From Brachybacterium sp042666875 (GTDB taxonomy: Bacteria; Actinomycetota; Actinomycetes; Actinomycetales; Dermabacteraceae), in NCBI RefSeq assembly GCF_042666875.1, contig NZ_JBHTCX010000012.1, positions 62,001 through 126,000 on the forward strand: 64,000 bases of DNA, read 5' to 3'. Of the stretch, positions 35,406 to 45,113 are shown in pieces. Made by a program: the position numbers and the translations under genes. Under the pieces are notes generated by a model. The model was not told the DNA's origin. It worked only from the letters and a program-made list of their open reading frames with translations, and ran no database searches. Every line of letters begins with the position of its first letter. Positions within the stretch are counted from its first letter, which is position 1.

Positions 35406-36278
35406 TCAGTGCTCGATGCGGTAGCTGACGCCGAGGGTGTACGACTCCTCGGGAGCGAGCGCGATGAAGCGATCCTTGGCGACGGCCGGCTCGACGCAGA
35501 CGAATTGCGGCCACGCATCGTCCGGGACATCGTCCATGCCGCGCGCGAGTTCGTCCCAGGGATTCCAGACCACCGTCTTGGTGGTGCCGCGCGGGATAGA
35601 GACGATGCGACGGGTCCGGTCACTGACGGTGACCTCGCCGGCGGCGTCGACGATGCGATCCGTGGAACCGGTCAGCTGCAGGGGCTCGTCCCCGAGGACA
35701 TCGGCCGCCAGACCCCGAGTGTTGTCGAGGTACTCGGCGTTCTCGAGGCCCGCGATCTCGATGCTGCGCACGTCGCTCACGGAGAGGTACGTGTGCAGGG
35801 CGGCCTCCAGCTCGAGGGGCTCCTCACCGGCGATGACGGTCAGGTCCACGGAGAGACCGGCCCCGAGGCGGAACACCGCCTTGGCGGTCAGTTCGTCGGT
35901 CTCCTCCGGGGTGGACAGCTCCAGGACCACGTCGTCGCCCTCGAGCGCTGCGGAGACGAGGTCCCAGCGCACGTTGCGCAGCCAGCCGTGCTTGGTCGGC
36001 CGGTCGCCGTCACGGCCGGGGCCGAACCACGGGCCGATCAGCGGGATCCCGCCGCGGATCGCCGCGCCGCGACCGAAGTGGGAGTCGGGGCTGAGCCACA
36101 GCAGGTCGTCCTCGCCGGCGGGGATCCAGCTCGTCAGATGCGCGCCGTCGAGGTGGAGCACGGCCTCGGCAGCCGGTGTGCGGACCACGATCGCGTCGCT
36201 GCCGTGGACCTGCTCGAGGCGGACCCCGTCGGGCTGGGGAGTGGACGGAGTCGGTGCGTCAGTGCTCGCTGGGCTCAT
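35406..36278 (-). CDS. D-hexose-6-phosphate mutarotase (aldose-1-epimerase family, YeaD-like)
   Basis: Interconverts alpha and beta anomers of glucose-6-phosphate or related sugars. In 290 residues the family blocks are present: the GGIPLIGPWFGPG segment, KHGWLRNVRW with the catalytic His, the ALHTYLSVSDV block with the second His, and VVWNPW near the end, with a final Glu in VCVEPA. The ATG at 36278 lies seven bases after a CACGAT box (leaderless type); ATGs slightly upstream are possible. With the ROK glucokinase it may support sugar entry into glycolysis (inference). Confidence 0.9.
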   Translation of the reverse strand: MSPASTDAPTPSTPQPDGVRLEQVHGSDAIVVRTPAAEAVLHLDGAHLTSWIPAGEDDLLWLSPDSHFGRGAAIRGGIPLIGPWFGPGRDGDRPTKHGWLRNVRWDLVSAALEGDDVVLELSTPEETDELTAKAVFRLGAGLSVDLTVIAGEEPLELEAALHTYLSVSDVRSIEIAGLENAEYLDNTRGLAADVLGDEPLQLTGSTDRIVDAAGEVTVSDRTRRIVSIPRGTTKTVVWNPWDELARGMDDVPDDAWPQFVCVEPAVAKDRFIALAPEESYTLGVSYRIEH

Positions 36279-36465
36279 GCCGACCATCGTGGCACGGGAG
36301 CGTGAGCCCTGCACGTCCGGCCGCGCGGGCCCTACATGGCCGGACGCTCGAGGTCGCGACGGTCCACGCCCGGCCGTGCGCCGTCACCCGATGACAGCGG
36401 CGCGGAGGCTGGCGGATGACCCGTCGTCGGGCGCGGGCCGGAGCGGACGCCGAGAACGCCGGGAG

Positions 36466-38922
36466 TCAGCCGACGGCGGCGATCGGTACCGAGACCGGCG
36501 TGCCCGACCCGTCCCGACGGCCCGTGGGCTCGGGCAGGTCGATGGGCTGGCCGGCCTCGGAGGAGGCACGCGCCGGATGCGGCACCACCCACGCCCCGAT
36601 GAGCGAGTCCTCGCCGCGCAGGAAGCGGTGGCAGCGCAGGCCGGCGGTGGCCCGGCCCTTGGCGGGGAACTCGGTCAGAGGGGAGACCTTCAACGAGCCC
36701 GTCTGCAGCAGAGGCAGGGTCGAGGAGCTGCCGGCAACGGTCACCACATCGGCGTCCGCGGTCACGTCGATGACGCCGAAGGAGACCACCTCGGCGTCCG
36801 GCGCGAGCTTGATCCCGGCGACGCCACCGGCACCGCGGCCCTGGGGGCGCACGCCGGAGGACGGGAAGTGCAGCAGCTGGGCATCGGAACTGATGAACAC
36901 GAGATCCAGATCGGTGTCCTCCTCGAGGTCGGCCACGCCGACCACCGAGTCACCGTCCTTGAGCGAGATGATCTCGAAGCCCTCGGACCGCGGGAAGTCC
37001 AGTTGGACCCGCTTGACCACGCCCTGTCGGGTGCCCAGGGCGATCGCCCCGCCTCGGGCCACATCGGCCTCGGCGATCCGGATCAGGCCCAGGGCCCGCT
37101 CCTCGCGCTCGAGATCGATGAGGTCGGCCAGCCGTGCCCCGCCCGCCAGCGATGGCGCACCGTTGGTGGGGGCGAGCGACGGCAGATCCACGACCGACAG
37201 GTGCAGGACACGACCGCGGTCGGTGACGACTCCGACGGTGGAGCGAGTACTGGTGCGGGTGTGCGAGACGACCACGTCGTGTGAGCCGCGCGGCCCTTCG
37301 CGCACCAGTGGGCCCTGCCCGGCGATGCGGGCGACCAGCCCGGTGCCCGTCAGCAGCACCGAGCAGGGCTCGTCGGCCACCTCGAGGGAACCGCCGGCTG
37401 CGGCGACGGGCTGTTCGGCGGCCTCCAGCAGGACGGTGCGGCGGGAGTCCCCGTGCTCGGCGGCGACGGCCGCCAGCTCGTCGGAGACCAGCCGGCGCAG
37501 CGCTTCCTCGGAACCCAGGATGGTCTGGAGCTCCTCGATCTCGCGGCGGAGGTCGTCGCGCTCGGCCTCCAGATCGATCTGCGAGAAGCGCGTCAGACGG
37601 CGCAGACGCAGCTCGAGGATGTAGTCGGCCTGCAGCTGGGTCAGGTCGAACACGCCCATCAGGCGGGTGCGGGCGCTCTCCGCGTCGTCGCTGGAGCGGA
37701 CGATCTGGATGACCTCGTCGATGTCGACGATCGCCAGCAGCAGGCCCTCGACCAGGTGCAGGCGCGCCTGGTGCTTGGACAGACGGTGCTCGGTGCGCCG
37801 GCGCACCACCTGCAGACGGTGGTCGACGAACACCTCCAGCAGCTGCTTCAGACCCATCGTGCGCGGCTGGCCCTCGACCAGGGCGACGTTGTTGATCCCG
37901 AAGGACTCTTCCAGCGGGGTGTACTTGTACAGCTGCTCGAGCACGGCCTCCGGGTCGAAGCCCGACTTCACGGTCAGGACCAGGCGCAGGCCGTGGTGAC
38001 GATCGGTGAGGTCCTGGTAGTCGGTGACGCCCTGGACTCGCTTGGACTGGACCGCGTCGCGCAGCTTCTCCGCGAACCGCTCGGGACCCACCTGGTAGGG
38101 GAGCTCGGTGACGACGATGCCCTTGCGGCGGGAGGTGACGTTCTCGATGCGCGTGGTGGCGCGCATCTTGAACGAGCCGCGCCCGGTGCGGTACGCGTCC
38201 CGGATCCCGGCGAGCCCGATGATGCGACCGCCCGAGGGAAGGTCCGGTCCGGGCACGAAGCGCATCAGCTGCTCGAGGTCGGCCTCGGGGTTCTCGATGA
38301 GGTGGCGGGCGGCGGCGATGGTCTCGACCAGGTTGTGCGGGGCCATGTTCGTGGCCATGCCCACGGCGATCCCGGACGCCCCGTTGACCAGCAGGTTCGG
38401 GTACTGCGCGGGGAGCACTTCGGGCTGGGTCAGCTGATTGTCGTAGTTGGGCACCGTGTCCACGACGTCCTCGTCCAGCGAGGCCGTCATCAGCAGCGCG
38501 GAGGGAGCCGGGCGTGCCTCGGTGTACCGGGGCGCAGCGGGGCCGTTGTCCAGGGAGCCGAAGTTGCCGTGCCCGTCGACCAGGGGCATGCGCATCGAGA
38601 AGTCCTGGGCCATGCGCACCAGGGCGTCGTAGATCGCGGTGTCGCCGTGCGGGTGGAGCTTGCCCATCACCTCGCCGACCACGCGCTGGCTCTTGACGTG
38701 GCCCCGATCGGGGCGCAGCCCCATCTCGGCCATCATGTAGAGGATGCGGCGCTGGACCGGCTTCAGGCCGTCACGAGCATCCGGCAGAGCCCGCGAGTAG
38801 ATCACGGAGTACGCGTACTCCAGGAACGAGGACTCCATCTCACTGGTGACGTCGATGTCGACGATCGTCTCGTCGACCGCGTCGTCCCCGGCGGGCGGCT
38901 GCGTGCTTCGTGATCGGGCCAT
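36466..38922 (-). CDS. parC: DNA topoisomerase IV subunit A (GyrA-like)
   Basis: DNA-cleaving subunit partnering ParE. The 818-residue protein has the conserved breakage-reunion domain: SRALPDARDGLKPVQRRIL, GEVMGKLHPHGD, and the active-site Arg-Tyr pair R132-Y133 in APRYTEAR. The C-terminal half forms the beta-pinwheel repeats. The GyrA-box of gyrase (QRRGGKG type) is not seen; the matching region reads PQGRGAGGVAG, which favours ParC. The start at 38922 follows CATCAT by seven bases (leaderless type); ATG 38931 is an alternative. It is divergent to the Pat-like gene. Confidence 0.92.
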   Translation of the reverse strand: MARSRSTQPPAGDDAVDETIVDIDVTSEMESSFLEYAYSVIYSRALPDARDGLKPVQRRILYMMAEMGLRPDRGHVKSQRVVGEVMGKLHPHGDTAIYDALVRMAQDFSMRMPLVDGHGNFGSLDNGPAAPRYTEARPAPSALLMTASLDEDVVDTVPNYDNQLTQPEVLPAQYPNLLVNGASGIAVGMATNMAPHNLVETIAAARHLIENPEADLEQLMRFVPGPDLPSGGRIIGLAGIRDAYRTGRGSFKMRATTRIENVTSRRKGIVVTELPYQVGPERFAEKLRDAVQSKRVQGVTDYQDLTDRHHGLRLVLTVKSGFDPEAVLEQLYKYTPLEESFGINNVALVEGQPRTMGLKQLLEVFVDHRLQVVRRRTEHRLSKHQARLHLVEGLLLAIVDIDEVIQIVRSSDDAESARTRLMGVFDLTQLQADYILELRLRRLTRFSQIDLEAERDDLRREIEELQTILGSEEALRRLVSDELAAVAAEHGDSRRTVLLEAAEQPVAAAGGSLEVADEPCSVLLTGTGLVARIAGQGPLVREGPRGSHDVVVSHTRTSTRSTVGVVTDRGRVLHLSVVDLPSLAPTNGAPSLAGGARLADLIDLEREERALGLIRIAEADVARGGAIALGTRQGVVKRVQLDFPRSEGFEIISLKDGDSVVGVADLEEDTDLDLVFISSDAQLLHFPSSGVRPQGRGAGGVAGIKLAPDAEVVSFGVIDVTADADVVTVAGSSSTLPLLQTGSLKVSPLTEFPAKGRATAGLRCHRFLRGEDSLIGAWVVPHPARASSEAGQPIDLPEPTGRRDGSGTPVSVPIAAVG

Positions 38923-39042
38923 GAGGGACATGATGGCGCATGACCGGCCACGATCCCGGGAACCGGGCGGCGTGAGAGACGTGAATCCCGTCAACTCCAC
39001 CAGCTCCGAGCGCCTCTGCGCGGGCGACGATAGGATCCCGGC

Positions 39043-41760
39043 ATGGCGGAGAGGCGTGAAGGACTGCGGTCCCTGCGCCGTCGCGCCACGGGCAGCGGTG
39101 GCTCGTCGGCCCCGGCGTATCCGGCCCACTGGGAGGCCGACATCGCGCTGCGCGACGGCTCCGCCGCGCATCTGCGCCCGATCCTTCCCGAGGACGCGGA
39201 CGCTCTCCAGGCCTTCCACCAGCGCCAGTCGGAGCGGTCGAGGTACCTGCGGTTCTTCGCGCCGATGCCACGCCTGTCCCCGCGGGACCTCGAACGCTTC
39301 ACCGTGGTGGATCACCACGACCGGGTGGCGTTCGTGGTGCTGGTGGGGGACGACATCCTCGCCGTCGGCCGCTACGACCGGGTCGAGCAGGACGCCGCCG
39401 AGGTGGCCTTCAACGTCTCCGACGCCCACCAGGGCACCGGGCTGGCCTCCGTCCTGCTCGAACATCTCGCCGCGGCCGCCCGCGAGCGGGGGATCAGGGT
39501 GTTCACCGCGGAGGTCCTCCCGCAGAACTCCCGGATGATCAACGTCTTCACCGACGCGGGCTTCGACGTCGAGCGCACCCTGGACGACGGCGTGGTCCTG
39601 GTCTCCTTCCGGATCGATCCCACCGTCCGCTCACTGGCTGTGATGGCAGAGCGTGAGCACCGGGCCGAAGCCCGCGCCATGGAACGCCTGCTGCATCCCG
39701 AGTCCGTGCTGCTGGTCGGCGTCTCCTCGCGGGCGGACTCCGCCGGGGGACGCTTCCTGACCGCCCTGGAGCTGTCCGGATACACCGGGGCGGTCCACGT
39801 CATCGCCCGCGAAGCACTGGAGCTGCGCGGCCACAGCACCTACGCCCACATCGGGGACGTGCCCGGCACCGTCGACCTCGCCGTGATCGCCCTGCGTCCG
39901 GAGTCCTGCCTCGCGGCCATCGAGGAATGCGCCGCCATCGGCGTCCACAGCGTCGTGATCCCCACCGAGGGTTTCACCGACAGCGAACAGGGCGGGCGGC
40001 TGCAGCGTGAACTGGTGGCCCGCGCCCGCCTGCATGGCATCCGCCTGCTGGGCCCCGGCTCCCTGGGCTTCCTCCGCACCGGCGAGGACGCCATCAGCCT
40101 GTCCCTGGCACCGGCGATGCCCCGCCGCGGCCCCGTGGCGCTCGCCGGGCAGTCCAGCGCACTGTCCGCCCTGCTGCTGGCCGGGACCGACACCCGGGGC
40201 GTCGGCATCCACGAGTTCGTCGGCGTCGGCAATCGGGCCGACGTCTCGCTCAACGACACCCTCCAGCACTGGGAGGACGACGAGAACGTCGGGGTGATCG
40301 GCCTGGCGCTCGAGTCGATGGGCAACCCCCGCAAGTTCACGCGCATCGCCCGTCGCCTGACCCGTCGGGTCCCGGTCATCGTGCTGCGTCCGCCGGGCGT
40401 GGGCTCGACCGCACCGCCCGGGCACGACGTGCGCTCCTCCACACTCCCGCGCCGTGCCCTGGACCAGGTGCTGGACTCGGCCGGTGTGGTCCAGGCCGGG
40501 GGAGTGGACCACCTCATGGACATCGTCGATGCCATCGGGCGCCAGGGCCTGCCGCCCGGTGCCCGCGTGGGCCTGCTCTCGAACACCGCGGCCCTCGGTG
40601 CCGCCCTGCGCGGCGCCACGGACCAGGCGGGCGTCGAGGTCGTGGCCGACAACCGCAGCGTCCCGCTGTCCTCCGACCCGCGCCTGGTCCAGCGCGCCTT
40701 CACCTCCATGGCCGGGCGCGGTCAGACCGACCTGCTCATCGCCGGCATGCTCGACCCGCTGACCGGGGACCCGGTCGAGGTGATCCGGCAGATGGCGACC
40801 GTGGCCCGGCACAGCGAAGTGGCGTTGCTGGTATGTCTGATCACCAGCGCCGAGCGCTACGCCGAGGTCCAGCGCGCCGTGCGGCAGGACCCTCGGCTGC
40901 CCCCGGTCCATGCCACCCCCTTCGGCGCGGTCCGCGCCGGTGCCGGGATGCTCGCCGCCACGCTGCGACCGGCCGCCGACGACGACGCGCCCGCCCAGCG
41001 CGAGGACATCGACCGCCTCGCCGCCCGGGACCTCGTCGAGAGCCACCGCCCCGAGGGCGGTCAGGAGAGCACCGACCTCGCGCCCGAGAACGTGAGCGCG
41101 CTGCTGGCGGCCTACGGGATCAGCGTGCTGCCCGCCTGGACCGTGCAGGACGCCGAGGACGCCGTCGAGCAGGCGTCCCGGATCGGATACCCGGTGGTCC
41201 TCAAGAGCACCGATCCCGTGCTGCGGCACCGGCCGGACCTCGGGGGAGTGCGCTCCGGCATCCCCGATGCCGTCCAGCTGCGCCACGCCGTCTCGGCGAT
41301 GCGCCATGACCTGGCCTTCTCCACCGCCCCGCTGGAAGTCCAGGCGATGGCGCCGCCCGGTGTGCCGATGGTGGTGCGCAGCGTCGAGGACCCCTCCCTG
41401 GGCCCCGTCCTCTCGCTGTCCGTGGCCGGCGATGCCACCGATCTGCTCGATGACATCGCCTATGCGATCCCGCCGTTCAGCGAGAGCGCCGCGATGCGCC
41501 TGGTCGATGCTCCCGCCTCGGCGGTCAAGCTGCGCGGGACCCGCGGCCTCCCTCCGGCGGACCGCGGCGCCCTGGCCGATCTCGTGGTCCGCGTCGGACT
41601 GCTCGCCGAGGACGTCCCGGAGCTGGCGGCACTCGAGCTGCATCCGGTTCTGGTGGGCCAGGACGGTCTCACCGTCGTCAGTGCCACCGCCCGTCTGGAT
41701 GCGGCACCGAACCGCACCGACAGCGCACGGCGGGTGCTGTCGGGCCCAGCCGGGGTGTGA
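39043..41760 (+). CDS. pat: GNAT acetyltransferase fused to ADP-forming acyl-CoA ligase modules (Pat-like)
   Basis: A 905-residue fusion. Residues about 25-195 are a GNAT domain (ILPEDADALQAFHQRQSERS, with acetyl-CoA loop HQGTGLASVLLEHL). About 205-330 is a CoA-binding Rossmann domain (LLVGVSSRADSAGGRF), 340-630 the succinyl-CoA-synthetase-like domains, and 660-890 an ATP-grasp domain (VLKSTDPVLRHRPDLGGVR). This is the Pat type that acetylates lysines of acetyl-CoA synthetase in other bacteria; the GNAT-first order is the actinobacterial form. Whether the ligase half is active was not established. The ATG lies six bases after TAGGAT, so probably leaderless. Confidence 0.9.
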   Translation: MAERREGLRSLRRRATGSGGSSAPAYPAHWEADIALRDGSAAHLRPILPEDADALQAFHQRQSERSRYLRFFAPMPRLSPRDLERFTVVDHHDRVAFVVLVGDDILAVGRYDRVEQDAAEVAFNVSDAHQGTGLASVLLEHLAAAARERGIRVFTAEVLPQNSRMINVFTDAGFDVERTLDDGVVLVSFRIDPTVRSLAVMAEREHRAEARAMERLLHPESVLLVGVSSRADSAGGRFLTALELSGYTGAVHVIAREALELRGHSTYAHIGDVPGTVDLAVIALRPESCLAAIEECAAIGVHSVVIPTEGFTDSEQGGRLQRELVARARLHGIRLLGPGSLGFLRTGEDAISLSLAPAMPRRGPVALAGQSSALSALLLAGTDTRGVGIHEFVGVGNRADVSLNDTLQHWEDDENVGVIGLALESMGNPRKFTRIARRLTRRVPVIVLRPPGVGSTAPPGHDVRSSTLPRRALDQVLDSAGVVQAGGVDHLMDIVDAIGRQGLPPGARVGLLSNTAALGAALRGATDQAGVEVVADNRSVPLSSDPRLVQRAFTSMAGRGQTDLLIAGMLDPLTGDPVEVIRQMATVARHSEVALLVCLITSAERYAEVQRAVRQDPRLPPVHATPFGAVRAGAGMLAATLRPAADDDAPAQREDIDRLAARDLVESHRPEGGQESTDLAPENVSALLAAYGISVLPAWTVQDAEDAVEQASRIGYPVVLKSTDPVLRHRPDLGGVRSGIPDAVQLRHAVSAMRHDLAFSTAPLEVQAMAPPGVPMVVRSVEDPSLGPVLSLSVAGDATDLLDDIAYAIPPFSESAAMRLVDAPASAVKLRGTRGLPPADRGALADLVVRVGLLAEDVPELAALELHPVLVGQDGLTVVSATARLDAAPNRTDSARRVLSGPAGV

Positions 41761-41762
41761 GC

Positions 41763-41903
41763 ATGAGCGTCGGCGGCCGCCTCCCTGTCGAGTGCTCCGT
41801 GGTGGTCCGCAGCGGCCGGCCCGTGGTGCTCCGCAGCGGCCGGCCCGTCGTGGTCCACAACGACTGCTCCGGCCGCGCTGCGCGTGGGACAATGGACCGA
41901 TGA
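41763..41903 (+). CDS. possible 46-residue protein between pat and DUF5998, with in-frame repeat
   Basis: Frame from ATG 41763, two bases after the pat stop, to TGA 41903, which overlaps the DUF5998 start as ATGA. Third positions are strongly G/C. The protein contains a tandem eight-residue unit, VVVRSGRP then VVLRSGRP then VVVHND, encoded by a 24-bp DNA repeat. The spacing on both sides is what a coupled operon gene would show, but there is no recognised family and DUF5998 has its own -10 box, so this could be a repeat-generated spacer. Confidence 0.35.
   Translation: MSVGGRLPVECSVVVRSGRPVVLRSGRPVVVHNDCSGRAARGTMDR
41798..41856 (+). repeat. 24-bp tandem repeat, about 2.4 copies
   Basis: Copies 41798-41821 and 41822-41845 differ at one base, followed by a partial third copy to 41856. 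The period is a multiple of three and stays in frame within the small open frame at 41763. Confidence 0.8.
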
Positions 41904-42475
41904 CCACCGCTCTTCCCGCCGAACTTCTCGCGGATCTCGAGACCGCCGGGTACTTCCCGCAGACGGCCGCGCAGAGCCTCGAGCGCTCTCTGCGCGGAGC
42001 CGCCGTCCTGGCCTACCTGGTGCGGCCGGAGACGACGTTCGATGGCCCCGAAGTGCGGCGCCACCTCACCGTCGTCGTGCTGACCGGGACGCACCTGCTG
42101 GTCACCCACCTCGACGATGACCCGGCCGATGCGATGAACCCCAGCCAGGTCGTCTCCACCACGGAGCGGATCCGGCTCCAGCGGATCACCGGCACCGGCC
42201 TCTCCCAGGTCTTCGACACCGACGGACAGCAGACCCCGGCCCGGGAAGCCGAGGTGACCCTCGGGATCACCTGGAACGGGTCGCGGCGCGTGGATCTCGA
42301 GCGCGCCGTGTGCGAGGACCCGAACTGCCAGGTCGACCACGGATATACCGGCACGATCGCACCCTCCGATCTGGCACTGCGCGTGAGCGCGCTGGCCGAC
42401 GGCGATGACGCGGTCGAGGCAGCGCTGCGATTCCACGCCGAGCTGGTGGACGCCATCGACGCGCTCGACGCCTGA
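41900..42475 (+). CDS. DUF5998 family protein
   Basis: A 191-residue cytoplasmic protein of the actinobacterial DUF5998 family, function unknown. It starts LPAELLADLETAGYFPQTAAQSLERSL and includes a beta-rich middle with HLTVVVLTGTHLLVTH, then a Cys pair (CEDPNCQ, about residue 145) that might bind metal. The ATG lies six bases after GACAAT (leaderless type). The alkaline-phosphatase-like gene begins five bases after its stop, an association that recurs in actinobacteria. Confidence 0.85.
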   Translation: MTTALPAELLADLETAGYFPQTAAQSLERSLRGAAVLAYLVRPETTFDGPEVRRHLTVVVLTGTHLLVTHLDDDPADAMNPSQVVSTTERIRLQRITGTGLSQVFDTDGQQTPAREAEVTLGITWNGSRRVDLERAVCEDPNCQVDHGYTGTIAPSDLALRVSALADGDDAVEAALRFHAELVDAIDALDA

Positions 42476-42480
42476 GCGCT

Positions 42481-43629
42481 GTGCCTGAGCACATGCCCGC
42501 CCGCGCCTGCGTGCCCGAGTGGCCCGAGGATCTCCTCGTCCCGCCCTTCGCCGGCGGCGCGCACCCTGGGATCCTCGACGTGCTGTCCCCACTGGTGGGC
42601 TCTCCGCAGCCGGGACGCGATGTCGTGGTGCTCCTGGACGGCGTGGGGGCGGATCTGCTCGCCGAGCACCGCGCTGTGACGCCCACACTGCGCCGCCTGG
42701 AGTCCGAGACCGCACGCATCCGGACGGTCACCCCGGCGACCACCGCGACCGCCATGGTCTCGCTGCACACCGGCCGGGCGCCCCTGGACCACGGCGTGCT
42801 CGGATATCTCACCCACGACCCGGCCAGCGGCCAGGCCCTGAACCAGATCAAGGGCGACCCGGGTGTGGACCCGCGGCAGTGGATGCCGGAGCCGACACTG
42901 GTCGAGCTCGGATCCCGCCGCGCCGTGCAGGTGGGCCCCGCGAAGCACGCGGGATCCCACCTCAGCGGCGTCGCCTACCGCGGCTGGGAGTTCCTCGGCC
43001 ACGGACGGGGAGACCGGGTCGAGGCGGTGCGCACGGCTGTCCACCGTGCCGGCCCCGACGGTCTCGTCCACCTCCATGTCGACGACGTGGACCACATCGG
43101 GCACCATGCCGGCGTGGACAGCGAAGACTGGCGGACCGCCCTCTCGGAGGTCGACGCCCTGGTGGGAACCCTGCTGCGACGTCTGCCCCGCGGCACCCGG
43201 GTCCATCTCACCGCCGACCACGGCATGGTCGACACCTCACCGGGCACCACGATCGATCTCGCCGCCCACCCGCGTCTGCACGCGCTGGTCGCCGGCGTGG
43301 CCGGGGAGGCGCGGGCGCTCGCGCTGCGCGCCATCGAACGGGTCGGTGCGGCGGAGGACCTCGCCGCCGGACTCAGGGAGCTGCTCGGGCCACGAGCACT
43401 CGTCCTGACCCGGGATCAGATACTCGCTGTCGGCCTGCTGGCGCCGGTGGGGACAGAGGTGCCCGCACGCGTCCGCGGACGCATCCCGGACGTGCTGGTG
43501 CTCGCACGCGGACGCTGGAGCATCGACGACTTCTCGCGACGTTCCGATACCGCCCGAGCCATGATCGGCGTGCACGGCTCGCTCACCTCCGCCGAGGCGT
43601 GGGTGCCGCTGATCCACACCACGGTCTGA
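42481..43629 (+). CDS. alkaline-phosphatase-superfamily phosphodiesterase / nucleotide pyrophosphatase
   Basis: A 382-residue metal-dependent phosphatase or phosphodiesterase. The first metal Asp is in VVLLDGVGADLL (about residue 43), the Thr nucleophile in TPATTATAMVSLHTG, and further metal ligands in HVDDVDHIGHHAG and TADHGMVD. These are hallmarks of the NPP/type I phosphodiesterase branch. No signal peptide is seen, so it probably acts in the cytoplasm. GTG start at 42481 directly after DUF5998, with an ATG four codons on as alternative; the two are likely co-transcribed. Confidence 0.9.
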   Translation: MPEHMPARACVPEWPEDLLVPPFAGGAHPGILDVLSPLVGSPQPGRDVVVLLDGVGADLLAEHRAVTPTLRRLESETARIRTVTPATTATAMVSLHTGRAPLDHGVLGYLTHDPASGQALNQIKGDPGVDPRQWMPEPTLVELGSRRAVQVGPAKHAGSHLSGVAYRGWEFLGHGRGDRVEAVRTAVHRAGPDGLVHLHVDDVDHIGHHAGVDSEDWRTALSEVDALVGTLLRRLPRGTRVHLTADHGMVDTSPGTTIDLAAHPRLHALVAGVAGEARALALRAIERVGAAEDLAAGLRELLGPRALVLTRDQILAVGLLAPVGTEVPARVRGRIPDVLVLARGRWSIDDFSRRSDTARAMIGVHGSLTSAEAWVPLIHTTV

Positions 43630-43724
43630 GGCCGGCGCCGAGGCGCTGACGAGGCGCCGACTAACGCCACCGCTCGGGCACGGCCGAGCGGGAGAACGTC
43701 ACCGTCCGGACGGGGCCCGGGGTA

Positions 43725-45113
43725 TCAGTCGTGCTTGGACCCGAAGACGATCTCGTCCCAGCTCGGCATGGAAGCCCGCTTGCTCTTGGACTTCGCCGGC
43801 TTGCTGGGCTTGCTGGGGTTGCTGGGACTGCTGGACTTGTCGTTCTCGTGCTTCTCGGCCGGCGTCCGGGAGGAGACGTCGTCATCGAATCCCGGCAGCG
43901 GTGTGAGATCGACCGTGTCCTGGTACTCCACGGGAGCGCTTGCGGACCCGTCACTGCCTTCCCCGGCGCTCGCGGCTCCGTCCGCCTCCAGCGCGGACTC
44001 GGCCGGCTCCGCGCCCCCGGAGACAGCAGCATCGGCCTCATCGGAGTGGACGGGGTCGACGGAATCCGGGGAACCGGCAGCACGGGCGCCGCTCCCCGTC
44101 GTCTGGTCGGAGGCGGAATGCTCCAGCAGCGCCTCGCGATCCGGATCCTCGAGGTCCTCGCCGGTCTCGTCCGCCGCATCGCGAACAGCGACGCGGCGGG
44201 GACCCTCGGGCGCGGAGGTCCGGGTCGCCGCGTCCTCGGCTGGGCCCACGGCGGCGCCATCGGGTCCGTCGGTGAACTCGTCCTCGTCGGTGACGTCCTC
44301 GTCCAGGCTGGCCCAGACGGTCGTGGAGTCATCCGGCGGCGGGACCGAGCGCAGCCCGCGGCGGGCGTTGAGCGCATCCAGCTCGCCGTCGTCGATGGCG
44401 GAAGGGTGGTCGCCGGAGACGGAGGGCTGGCCGGAGCTCCGTCCGCGGCCGCGGCGGGGCCCGGCGCTGTTCTCGTCGAAGGCCCCGTCGGCCTCGAGAT
44501 CGTAGACCGAGCTCTTGACCGCCTGCAGGCGGGCACGGCCCCGGGTCGGCTCCGGCGGGGCGTCCTCATCGCTGATCCAGCGCGCCTCGTCGTCGACCGA
44601 GGCCACCGAGCGGTTGTCGAGATCGGCGACCCAGTGCGCCTGCCGGGTCCGGCCCGCTGCGGAGAAGGTCAGCTGGAGCGTCCAGGTCCCGTCACCACGT
44701 CGCCAGGCGTCCCAGGTGGTCTCGCCGGTGGCCTCGCGGGCGGCCAGCCGCTCGGCGACCACCTCGTCGAGGCTGGGGCCGCCGCGGCCGACGGGGAAGG
44801 TGCGTACGCGCTGTGCGGTCCATTCCCGTTCGGCGAGCACGGGGCCCTCGTACCGACGTACGTGCTCGAGGGGGATGTCGGCGGCTTCGGAGATGTCCTC
44901 GGCGCTGCGCCCGGAGCGCAGCATGGACTGGATCTCCCGGGGCCTGACCGGTGCGGAGTCCGCCGCCTGGATCATGCCCAGGGCCGGGCGGTCCCGCCGC
45001 ACCGCTGCACGCAGGGCCTTGTCGATGCGCAACGTGTAGCGCTCGCCGTCGGAGTCGACCAGGATCACATGCTCGCCGTCGTCATGGATCCCGTCGAGTT
45101 CGAGCTCTCGCAT
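43725..45113 (-). CDS. sepH: septation protein SepH (DUF3071)
   Basis: Actinobacterial cell-division protein that binds FtsZ and promotes its assembly. In 462 residues, the N-terminal DUF3071 domain (about 1-165) contains the helix-turn-helix-like SMLRSGRSAEDISEAADIPLEHVRRYEGPV segment (given in part: AEDISEAADIPLEHVRRYEG), which is the FtsZ-binding region in Streptomyces. The rest is acidic and disordered, ending in a Lys/Ser/Pro-rich stretch (SNPSKPSKPAKSKSKR) before ASMPSWDEIVFGSK, a conserved C-terminal tag. GGAGAGGA precedes the ATG. Confidence 0.93.
   Translation of the reverse strand: MRELELDGIHDDGEHVILVDSDGERYTLRIDKALRAAVRRDRPALGMIQAADSAPVRPREIQSMLRSGRSAEDISEAADIPLEHVRRYEGPVLAEREWTAQRVRTFPVGRGGPSLDEVVAERLAAREATGETTWDAWRRGDGTWTLQLTFSAAGRTRQAHWVADLDNRSVASVDDEARWISDEDAPPEPTRGRARLQAVKSSVYDLEADGAFDENSAGPRRGRGRSSGQPSVSGDHPSAIDDGELDALNARRGLRSVPPPDDSTTVWASLDEDVTDEDEFTDGPDGAAVGPAEDAATRTSAPEGPRRVAVRDAADETGEDLEDPDREALLEHSASDQTTGSGARAAGSPDSVDPVHSDEADAAVSGGAEPAESALEADGAASAGEGSDGSASAPVEYQDTVDLTPLPGFDDDVSSRTPAEKHENDKSSSPSNPSKPSKPAKSKSKRASMPSWDEIVFGSKHD

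Noticed and set aside
41798..41856. CRISPR-like array
   Set aside because: Contiguous 24-bp tandem copies without spacers; no cas genes in the window.
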